DNA of 18,875 nt from CAYNLG01 sp964397995 (GTDB lineage: Bacteria; Planctomycetota; Phycisphaerae; FEN-1346): assembly GCA_964397995.1 (NCBI GenBank), contig CAYNLG010000073.1, forward strand, positions 1-18,875, read 5' to 3'. Of the stretch, positions 10,023-16,280 are shown one piece after another. A program made the position numbers and the translations under genes. Within the stretch, counting starts at the first letter, position 1, and each line of letters starts with the position of its first letter. The notes beneath the pieces were generated by a model. It made no database searches. It was given only the letters and a program-made list of their open reading frames with translations, and was not told where the DNA came from.

Positions 10023-10348
10023 GGCTGGATCCTTGTGATAAAGTCCTCTGACCACTCTCGCTCGTCTGGAAGGTACGCCGTAACAATGGCACCGAAGTCG
10101 TCCTTGGGCGCACATACCACGTGGATGGCTTGTCCGCCGTCACCGTGCCCCAGCATCAGGCAGCCGTGGCCTCCCGGGTCGTCGGGGTAGTTCTCGACCA
10201 CTTGGCCGTGCTCGATGACGGCTCGCACCTCCGACGTTGAGATCATACGGTCTATGCGGCTCATCTGGCGCACGGCATGGAGCAAGTAGAGCATTCTGGC
10301 GGCAGCGGCCCTGCGAACCGAATCCAAGATGTCAGGTTGCCGAGCCAC
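10019..10348 (-). CDS. DUF4258 domain protein, toxin-like partner of YgiT
   Basis: A 109-aa protein from a GTG at 10348. I recognise the DUF4258 pattern: a leading helix (DILDSVRRAAAARM, about 6-19); LHAVRQM with H24 and R27; MISTSEVRAVIEHGQVVENY (35-54); and the C-terminal block IHVVCAPKDDFGAIVTAYLP (75-94) followed by EREWSEDF. DUF4258 genes are often found directly before a YgiT-type zinc-finger gene and are considered toxin-like, RelE-like RNase candidates; activity is not proven for most. The GTG start is chosen because AGGAGGT lies 11 bases upstream and because the leading helix belongs to the domain; the internal ATG at 10294 has no SD. Its end overlaps the broken ygiT start by ATGA. 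Confidence 0.75.
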   Translation of the reverse strand: MARQPDILDSVRRAAAARMLYLLHAVRQMSRIDRMISTSEVRAVIEHGQVVENYPDDPGGHGCLMLGHGDGGQAIHVVCAPKDDFGAIVTAYLPDEREWSEDFITRIQP

Positions 10349-10673
10349 GCAGCCATGGCACCTCCTCTGTCGGTGTGCCGTGCCCATCCGAACGTGCTGG
10401 CTGGCTGTCGTGGAAGTACTTGGCAGCGACCGCTGACCGCAAAGCCTCAAGACTTTCGTGCCATCCCGTGAACCAAGGCCTGCGGTCTATCTGCTGGTCC
10501 GCCTCCTCGTGCTGCCTGTGCTGAAGCTTCCTTTTGACGAGGCCAAGAGTGGTCCTCGCTTGCCCGGATGCTTCTGCGACTTCGTTGATCTTCGAACGGG
10601 TCTCCTTGTCTCGCTCTAGGAGCCAAGCTTGCTTAAGGAGGGCCCTAAGGCGGTGGTTTGGACCTTTTTTCAT
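10332..10673 (-). CDS. Unknown 113-aa soluble protein, possibly the second half of a split gene
   Basis: I do not recognise a family. It is basic and predicted mostly helical (about 7-60 and 70-88, with a Trp-containing WFTGWHESLEALRSAVAAKY segment, 66-85), and has a Pro/Gly-rich C-terminus and no membrane segment. Its ATG overlaps the stop of the 95-aa membrane ORF as ATGA, followed by an A6 run; its 3' end overlaps the DUF4258 start by 17 bases. It is more A/T-rich than the surroundings. Either it is a separate translationally coupled gene, or it is the C-terminal half of one protein of about 200 aa whose frame was broken near 10675. The end of the ORF is composition-driven and may not be functional. 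Confidence 0.5.
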   Translation of the reverse strand: MKKGPNHRLRALLKQAWLLERDKETRSKINEVAEASGQARTTLGLVKRKLQHRQHEEADQQIDRRPWFTGWHESLEALRSAVAAKYFHDSQPARSDGHGTPTEEVPWLRGSAT

Positions 10674-10957
10674 GTGGCATCATTTTCTCTGATTTCATTG
10701 TATCGCATTTGGGCGTCCGGGTCCTGCTGTGCCGCCCTCTGTGCCGTCGGGAGGCCAGGGTGTTCGGATGCCAAATTTTCTGAAAGAATATAAATACAAT
10801 TCATGGCGCGCATGGATTCGTCGCCCGCGGCGAACAGCTCCGCATAGACCTTCGCCAACTCCTGTGCCTGCCAGTTGCGGTACTGAAGCCGAGACGAGAG
10901 CAGCACGCCGACCAGAACGCCCAAGAGACCGACGAGAGCCGTGATAACAGCGCTCAT
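10670..10957 (-). CDS. Unknown small membrane-anchored protein (95 aa)
   Basis: I do not recognise a named family. Seen: an N-terminal hydrophobic segment of about 20 residues (1-20, MSAVITALVGLLGVLVGVLL), then an amphipathic helical cytoplasmic part with Q/E/K (KVYAELFAAGDE, about 36-47) and a charged end. The N-in or N-out orientation cannot be fixed. This is a common architecture for small accessory proteins with a single anchor and a coiled-coil-like tail. A promoter with good boxes lies just upstream (10995-11022), which supports it being expressed. The stop overlaps the ATG of the 113-aa ORF (ATGA). Start ATG at 10957 has only a weak GGAG 13 bases upstream. Confidence 0.55.
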   Translation of the reverse strand: MSAVITALVGLLGVLVGVLLSSRLQYRNWQAQELAKVYAELFAAGDESMRAMNCIYILSENLASEHPGLPTAQRAAQQDPDAQMRYNEIRENDAT

Positions 10958-10994
10958 TGGCAGGCGCTCCGCTTCGCATCCACTCGCTTAAGGC

Positions 10995-11022
10995 ATTGTA
11001 GTGGCGCACCGCACAAAGGCAA
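10995..11022 (-). promoter_or_regulatory. Candidate sigma70-type promoter of the small-gene accessory unit
   Basis: Minus strand: TTGCCT (11022-11017, 4 of 6 of TTGACA), 16-base spacer, TACAAT (11000-10995, 5 of 6 of TATAAT). Predicted start near 10988, about 30 bases before the 95-aa ORF. It lies between that ORF and the end of tldE, so the accessory patch carries its own promoter. Confidence 0.5.
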
Positions 11023-11058
11023 CCACCCACCAGCCAGAAGGTCGTGCATAGACCGCGT

Positions 11059-12399
11059 CTAGAACTCCGTTGCCCCCGAGAACTGGACGTCGCGCACCCG
11101 CACGCACGGCGCGAGCACCGGGCCGCGTACCAGGGTCAGGGCGCGGCTGAGGCCGTCGAGGCGGCCGAGGGCCTCCAGGACGTTCTCGGTGTAGCGGAGG
11201 TTGCGTACCGGGCCGACCACCTCGCCCTGCTCGATAAGCCAGACGCCGTCGCGGGTCATGCCCGTCAGGACCGTCTTCATCGGGTCCAGGATGTTCGTGT
11301 AGTGGAACCGCGTGATGAGCAGGCCGCGCTCGGTCGCCTCGATGAGACGCTTGCGGCTCGCCCCGCCGCCCTTCATCGCCAAGTGCATCGGGAAGCACTC
11401 GTAGCGGGACGAGGCGGGCAGGGCGTGGCCGGTGCTGCGCCGTTTGCCGAGGCGGCGGGCGCGGTAGTGGTTGGTGGCGACGGCCTTGGCAACCCCCTTG
11501 GTGATGAGGGCGATCCGCCGCTTCGGCTGGCCCTCGAAGTCGAAGGCCATCGGCAGCGTCCGTGGGTCGAGGCTGTTGTCCCACAGGGTGACCGCCTCGC
11601 CGGTGACGCGCGCGCCCAGCTTGCCGGCCAGGGGGCTCTGACCCTCGTCGGCATCCTTGCCGCTGAAGGCGATGTAGGCGAGGTAGTCGATCCACTCGGC
11701 GGTTGCCGCCGGTTCCAGGACGACGTCGTAACGGCCGGGCTCGACGGCCGCGGGTTTGCGCGAGGTCTTGGCCTTGCGGGCAGCAGTGCGGCCGATGCGG
11801 TCGCCGTCCAGGTCGGCCAGCCGGCGGCTGACGCCCTCGGCGTAGCCGGAACCGTCGTCCAGGGTGGCGACCGTGTTGACCTCGGCGTGGGTGGTGCTGG
11901 CGGCCACGGCGGTGCCGTGCGAGTTGGCCACGCAGAGCGTTTCGTCCTCAGTGCGTACGGCGCCGGCGGCCTCGCCCTTCTGCTTGGCGGAGGCGTGGAC
12001 GATCCGGGCCGCGACATCCGCCCGCGCGGCCGCGCCGGCCTCGGCGGTCTCGGCATCCCAGCCGTCGAGCTCCGGCACGGGGCGCGGGCCGGGGAGGCCG
12101 GGCCAGTCGTCGACGGGTTGGGACGCGTCGGCGATCGCGACGGCCGAGCCGAGTGTGGCTTCCAGGGCGTCGGGCTCCAGACTCGAAGCGGTCGCGACCC
12201 CGAGCCGATTGCCGCGGACCACACGGACGATGGCCGAGACGTCCTCGGCGCCGACGTTCTGATGGATGCGGTTGCGGCTGAAACGCGTCAGGTACGACCG
12301 CCCTTCGGCGAGGACGACCTCGGTCTCATCGGCGGGGCTGCCCTTCAGGAGGGCGGCGGCGGTTTCGAGGAGCCGGGTTTCGCGGGCCGTGTGTGTCAT
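11059..12399 (-). CDS. tldE: TldE/PmbA-like metalloprotease subunit
   Basis: A 446-aa cytosolic protein of the TldD/PmbA family (modulator of DNA gyrase, U62 peptidase fold). In E. coli, TldD and TldE form a heterodimeric protease that degrades peptides such as CcdA and trims the microcin B17 leader; TldE lacks the catalytic metal site. Seen: an N-terminal domain with YLTRFSRNRIHQN (36-48) and the C-terminal family blocks FDFEGQPKRRIALITKGV (286-303) and TNILDPMKTVLTGMTRDGVW (368-387), then QGEVVGPVRNLRYTENVLE (391-409). No HExxxH is present, as expected of TldE. The start is the ATG at 12399, overlapping the tldD stop as ATGA. The frame stays open further upstream, but that part is an antisense-free shadow of tldD. 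Confidence 0.9.
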   Translation of the reverse strand: MTHTARETRLLETAAALLKGSPADETEVVLAEGRSYLTRFSRNRIHQNVGAEDVSAIVRVVRGNRLGVATASSLEPDALEATLGSAVAIADASQPVDDWPGLPGPRPVPELDGWDAETAEAGAAARADVAARIVHASAKQKGEAAGAVRTEDETLCVANSHGTAVAASTTHAEVNTVATLDDGSGYAEGVSRRLADLDGDRIGRTAARKAKTSRKPAAVEPGRYDVVLEPAATAEWIDYLAYIAFSGKDADEGQSPLAGKLGARVTGEAVTLWDNSLDPRTLPMAFDFEGQPKRRIALITKGVAKAVATNHYRARRLGKRRSTGHALPASSRYECFPMHLAMKGGGASRKRLIEATERGLLITRFHYTNILDPMKTVLTGMTRDGVWLIEQGEVVGPVRNLRYTENVLEALGRLDGLSRALTLVRGPVLAPCVRVRDVQFSGATEF

Positions 12400-13838
12400 G
12401 CCTTGACCCCCACGCGGACGTTCCGGAAGCGGGCCGGGGCCACGCCGTGGCCGACCCGGGCCGTCTGGCCGGGCTCGCCTTTGCCGCAGTTCGGTGTGCC
12501 CCAGAGGTGCCACGCCTCTTGGCCGCAAACCGCGTCGCAGGCCCCCCAGAACTCCGGGGTGATGCCGGTGTAGGTGGCGCCGCGGTAGAGCTGCCCGAGC
12601 TTGCCGCCCTTGATCTCGCGGCAGAGCTCGGTGCCGAACTGAAAGTTGAGGCGTTTCTGGTCGATGGACCAGCTCTTGTTGGTGGCCAGGAAGAGGCCGC
12701 CGCCGGTGTCGGCGACGAGATCGGCGAGGGTGCCGGCGTCGCCGGGCATGAGGTTGACGTTGGTCATGCGGACCAGGGGGATCCGGTTCCACGAAGAGGC
12801 CCGCATGGCGCCGCTGGAGGCGCGGCCGACGGCGGGTGCGGTCTCGCGGCTCGAGAGATACCCCACGAACGTGCCGCGCTCCACGATGGGCGTCCGCTGG
12901 GCGGGCACGCCCTCGTCGTCGTAGCCGAAGGTACCCAGCCCGCCGGGGCAGGTGGCGTCCGCGACGATGGTGACCTGGTCGGAGCCGTAGCGGAAGGAGC
13001 CGAGCTTGTCGGGGGTCAGGAACGAGTCGCCGGCGTAGGAGAGTTCCATGCCGAGGACGCGGTCCAGCTCGATCGGGTGGCCGCACGACTCGTGGACCTG
13101 GAGGGCGAGCTGGCCGCCGTCAAGGATGATATCCCGCATGCCTTCCGGCAGGACGGGGGCCCTGAGAAGGGCCTCGGCCTCATCGGCGACGCGGGCGGCC
13201 TCGCCGGGCAGGTTCATGGCAATGACGGCCTCCCACCCGCCGGTCACGAAGTTGCCGCGGAAGCTGTTTGGGTAGGAGCGGACCTGGAGGTCGCCCCCGG
13301 CGATGGCTGTGGCTGCGATGCCGCCCCCTGTCTGAACGATGCGCTGGGTGATGCGGGCGCCTTCGGTCGAGGCGAAGTGCTGCTCGGTGTCGAAGGCCGA
13401 GAAGAAGGCCTGCGCCAGCCTGATGTTCGGCCCGGTCATGCCCTTGGACGCTTGGACGAGCAGAGCGAGCTTCGTCTCGAGGCCGACCTCGAACGGGTCG
13501 GTCTCGAAGGGCGTCGTGTAGGTACCGACGGCGGGAGTCACGGGAGCAAGCCCCACCGGCTCTGTTCGGAGGCGGCCGCTTGCCCGGGCGATGGCGACGG
13601 CCTTGCGGACGATCTCGTCGAGAGCCGCGTCCTCGACGCGGTGGCTTGCGAAGAAGCCCCAGGACCCGTCGACAATGACGCGGACACCGAACCCGGCCGA
13701 CCGGTCGTGCGCGATGTGCTCAGGCCGGCCGTTCTTGACGGCGATCGACTCGCGCCGGTCGGTGCGGATGCGGATGTCGCCGTACGAGGCGCCGGCTTGG
13801 CGGATCAGGTTGCATGCGCGGTCCATGAAGGCGTCCAC
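12396..13838 (-). CDS. tldD: TldD-like metalloprotease subunit
   Basis: A 480-aa cytosolic metalloprotease of the TldD family, catalytic partner of the next gene. Seen: a zinc-binding HExxxH as HESCGH (H249, E250, H254); the ADATCPGGLGTFGYDDEG block (293-310); SIDQKRLNFQFG (391-402); and C451 in GTPNCGKGEPGQ, the position used as a further metal ligand in TldD. The start is GTG at 13838: AAAGGAG sits 5 bases upstream, and no better start lies beyond it. The tldD-tldE overlap (ATGA) implies equal synthesis of the two halves of the heterodimer. Its peptide substrate is unknown; I see no RiPP precursor gene beside it. Confidence 0.93.
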   Translation of the reverse strand: MDAFMDRACNLIRQAGASYGDIRIRTDRRESIAVKNGRPEHIAHDRSAGFGVRVIVDGSWGFFASHRVEDAALDEIVRKAVAIARASGRLRTEPVGLAPVTPAVGTYTTPFETDPFEVGLETKLALLVQASKGMTGPNIRLAQAFFSAFDTEQHFASTEGARITQRIVQTGGGIAATAIAGGDLQVRSYPNSFRGNFVTGGWEAVIAMNLPGEAARVADEAEALLRAPVLPEGMRDIILDGGQLALQVHESCGHPIELDRVLGMELSYAGDSFLTPDKLGSFRYGSDQVTIVADATCPGGLGTFGYDDEGVPAQRTPIVERGTFVGYLSSRETAPAVGRASSGAMRASSWNRIPLVRMTNVNLMPGDAGTLADLVADTGGGLFLATNKSWSIDQKRLNFQFGTELCREIKGGKLGQLYRGATYTGITPEFWGACDAVCGQEAWHLWGTPNCGKGEPGQTARVGHGVAPARFRNVRVGVKA

Positions 13839-13868
13839 GGCCGCTCCTTTCGTGTCGGACCGAGGATG

Positions 13869-13898
13869 AGTATAGGACAGCGGAGCCGCCGGGCACAA
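13869..13898 (-). promoter_or_regulatory. Candidate promoter of tldD-tldE
   Basis: Minus strand: TTGTGC (13898-13893, 3 of 6), 18-base spacer, TATACT (13874-13869, 5 of 6). It predicts transcription from about 13862, leaving a leader near 24 bases that contains the AAAGGAG SD. The -10 matches those seen before miaB and the TM2 gene. Confidence 0.45.
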
Positions 13899-14001
13899 GC
13901 TCGTTCCGGGTACGTAAAAGCTGCCGGGCCGATGTGTCGCGGTTGCCCCCGCAGCGGATTGCCTTAAGCCGTGTGCCGCCCGGCGGCGATTCTACCGGTG
14001 G

Positions 14002-14018
14002 AGCCCCCGCCGGGGGCT
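14002..14018 (+). repeat. Perfect hairpin just before the SD of the VWA gene
   Basis: AGCCCCC (14002-14008) pairs with GGGGGCT (14012-14018) across a GCC loop, 7 G/C-rich base pairs. It lies 3 bases upstream of the SD (GGGAGAG, 14022-14028). It could affect translation initiation or 5'-end stability, or be chance in G/C-rich DNA. Confidence 0.4.
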
Positions 14019-14036
14019 GCAGGGAGAGCCTGCGCC

Positions 14037-16232
14037 GTGGACCCCGTGCCGCTGACCGAGCACCTCGTTGTCCGGCCCGTTGCCGGCTGGGGTGCGTGTG
14101 CGGTCGTCGCGTCGGCACTTCTGGCGGTGACCGTGTGGACGCTCGTGCGCCACCCGCCCGCGGTCTCGCGCGCACGAAGGAGCGTCCTTGCCGGGCTGCG
14201 GCTGGCGGCCACCGTGGCGGTGCTGCTGGTGCTGGCCCGCCCCACAGTCCACTGGCAGGGGCGCGAGCAGGCCCCGGGTGCGGTGGCCATTCTTCTGGAT
14301 GCCTCCCGGAGCCAGGCGATCCGCGACCTGTTGGTCGACGGCGCACCCGTGAGCCGCGCCGAAGCCGTCCGCGAGGCCTTCACGGCGGCGCCGCACGCTT
14401 GGCGCGACCTCGGCCGAGCCCGGCCCGTGCGGGTCTATGCGTTCGGTGACGAGGTGCGGTCGGTCGACAGCCTACGGGTCGAGCCGCGGGAGCCGCAGAC
14501 GGATTTGGGGGCGGCCCTCCGCGGGGGGGGGGGCGCGCCGGGCGTGCGGACGGTGCTGCTTGTCAGTGACGGGCAGGCCACACGCGCGGCCGGTGAGACG
14601 CCCACGGAGGTAGCCCGGGGCCTGGCGGAGAGGGGCATCACGGTCCATACGGTTCGCGTGGGGCAGACCGAGCCGACCGGTCGCGTGCGCGACCTGGCGG
14701 TCCGCGACCTGCGGGCGCCCTCGGAGGTGACGGCGGGCAATCGGCCCGTGGTTCGCGTGGTGGCCCAGGCTCTCGGCCTCAAGGACGAAGTCGTGACGCT
14801 CGCACTACAGGTCGGCGGGCGGGAGGTCGAAACGCGCGACCTGGTACCGGCCTCGCACCGCGAGACGCGGGAGGTCACCTTCGCCCCGCTGCTGGAGGAA
14901 CCGGGCCTCGTGCGGTTGCGGGTGGAAGCGAGGCCGGCCGTGGACGAACTGGTCGCGGCGAACAACGCCGAGGAGACGCTCGTACGCGTGGAGCCGGGCG
15001 GCGTGCGCGTGGTCTACCTGGAAGGACGGTTGCGGCCGGAGTCAAAGTACTTGGTGCGGGCCTTGGCGGGTGACCCGGACGTGCGGCTGGAGCGGCACCT
15101 GCTGGTCGGCCCGGCGACGGCCGGAGCCGCCCCCGGACTGAGGGCTGTTGCCGAGGTCGACGTTGTGATCCTGGGAGACCTGCCGGCAACGGCGCTGGCG
15201 CCGCAGACGCGGGCGCGGCTGGCGGAATCGGCGCGACGGGGTGAACTGGGGCTCCTGGCGCTCGGCGGGCTGCAGGCCCTCGGTGCCGGCGGTTGGGACG
15301 CGACGGCGGTGGCCGACGTACTCCCGGTGCGGCTCGAAGCGGGGGGCGGGGCGCTCCGGGGGCCGGTGGCATTTCGTCCGACCGACGAAGGGCGGGGACA
15401 CCCCGTCCTGGCTGGGCCGGAGGAGGCGGCAGACGCCGCGTCGTGCTACGAGGGCCTGCCGGCGCTCGCCGGCGCCAGCCGCCTGGCTGCGCCGCGCCCC
15501 GGCGCTGTGGTGCTCGGGCGGACGACGGACGGCGAGCCGTTGCTCGTCGTCCGCGAAGCGGCTGAGGCGCGGGCGGCCGTGCTGGCAGTCGATACGACGT
15601 GGCGGTGGATCTTCGCACCCGAGCGGCCGGACGCCCCGGCTGTGCACGCCGCCCTGTGGCGGAACCTGGTACACTGGCTTGCGGGGCGCGACACCGACCG
15701 GGAGCGGCTCTGGATCGCCACCGACCGGACGACCGTGCGGCTGAGTGACCCCGACCGCCCGCCGCATGTCGAGGTCCGGGCCGGCGCGCCGGGCGACGCC
15801 CCGCCGCTGGTGTTCCTGACAGGTCCGGAAGGGCAGAGACCGGTGATGCTGTCGTCCGCGGGCTCCGGCGCATGGCGGGCGGTGGTACGCCCCGCGTCCC
15901 CAGGGATGTACACCCTCGAAGCGACGGCGAAGGTGCAGGGCAGACCTCAGTCAGCCCGTACCGGGTTCGCCCTCCAAGAGGCGAACTCCGAGATGGTCGA
16001 CCCGTTGGCGGACGAGGCGGCGTTGAGAGCGATTGCCGAGGCGGGGGGCGGGACGGTCCGGCCGCTCGAGGCCTTGCCGCAACTGCTCGAGCAGCTTGGG
16101 CAGGCCGAAGCGGGAGACTGGGCGCCTGTGCGGCGGACGGTGGCATTGGCGGGGGGGCGAACGTTCCTGGCGGCGGCGGTGGCGGTGTTGGCGGCGGAGT
16201 GGTTACTCAGGCGGGCGTGGGGCCTCAAGTAG
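14037..16232 (+). CDS. VWA- and GATase1-like-domain membrane protein
   Basis: A 731-aa membrane protein from GTG at 14037 (SD GGGAGAG 8 bases upstream; an upstream GTG at 13971 lacks one). Seen: two N-terminal hydrophobic segments (about 19-37 and 51-67); a VWA-like domain with a MIDAS-type DxSxS (D88, S90, S92) and the TVLLVSDGQA strand (172-181); beta-rich middle part; a class I glutamine-amidotransferase-like fold with VVYLEGRLRPESKYLVRAL (325-343) and the LALGGLQALGAGGWD loop (407-421), but no obvious catalytic Cys nucleophile; and a C-terminal membrane segment (about 709-725). Such proteins are common in Planctomycetota near MoxR/DUF58 genes, though none lies here. Function is unknown; a metal-dependent adhesion or assembly role is inference. 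It carries an 11-G tract at 14523-14533. Confidence 0.8.
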   Translation: MDPVPLTEHLVVRPVAGWGACAVVASALLAVTVWTLVRHPPAVSRARRSVLAGLRLAATVAVLLVLARPTVHWQGREQAPGAVAILLDASRSQAIRDLLVDGAPVSRAEAVREAFTAAPHAWRDLGRARPVRVYAFGDEVRSVDSLRVEPREPQTDLGAALRGGGGAPGVRTVLLVSDGQATRAAGETPTEVARGLAERGITVHTVRVGQTEPTGRVRDLAVRDLRAPSEVTAGNRPVVRVVAQALGLKDEVVTLALQVGGREVETRDLVPASHRETREVTFAPLLEEPGLVRLRVEARPAVDELVAANNAEETLVRVEPGGVRVVYLEGRLRPESKYLVRALAGDPDVRLERHLLVGPATAGAAPGLRAVAEVDVVILGDLPATALAPQTRARLAESARRGELGLLALGGLQALGAGGWDATAVADVLPVRLEAGGGALRGPVAFRPTDEGRGHPVLAGPEEAADAASCYEGLPALAGASRLAAPRPGAVVLGRTTDGEPLLVVREAAEARAAVLAVDTTWRWIFAPERPDAPAVHAALWRNLVHWLAGRDTDRERLWIATDRTTVRLSDPDRPPHVEVRAGAPGDAPPLVFLTGPEGQRPVMLSSAGSGAWRAVVRPASPGMYTLEATAKVQGRPQSARTGFALQEANSEMVDPLADEAALRAIAEAGGGTVRPLEALPQLLEQLGQAEAGDWAPVRRTVALAGGRTFLAAAVAVLAAEWLLRRAWGLK
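14523..14533 (+). repeat. Homopolymer of eleven G inside the VWA gene
   Basis: G11 within codons CGC GGG GGG GGG GGC (Arg-Gly4). Gain or loss of one G would shift the frame early in the protein, removing most of the VWA and all of the GATase-like part. It could be a contingency tract or a sequencing-length hotspot. Confidence 0.85.
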
Positions 16233-16242
16233 ACTCCTCGAC

Positions 16243-16272
16243 TTGCTCGGCCCGCGGGCGGCCGCCTATAAT
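16243..16272 (+). promoter_or_regulatory. Promoter for leaderless or near-leaderless miaB mRNA
   Basis: TTGCTC (16243-16248, 3 of 6), 18-base spacer, perfect TATAAT (16267-16272). The miaB ATG is only 8 bases after the -10, so transcription should begin at or just before it. No SD is visible in front of this ATG. Confidence 0.6.
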
Positions 16273-16280
16273 CGCCCGCC

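Noticed and set aside
10660..10680. Programmed -1 frameshift at the A6 run (AAAAAAG) between the 95- and 113-aa ORFs
   Set aside because: The first ORF stops (TGA) before the A-run can be decoded in frame, so the slippery sequence comes too late. Restart by the ATGA overlap or a frame-breaking deletion fits better.
11049..11061. TAGAC/GTCTA hairpin at the tldE stop
   Set aside because: A five-base-pair stem with a three-base loop overlapping the stop codon; too weak to call a terminator.
11059..13086. A longer 675-codon frame extending upstream of tldE
   Set aside because: The extension overlaps tldD in another frame and is Arg/Pro-rich; the ATG at 12399, coupled to the tldD stop, gives the normal TldE length.
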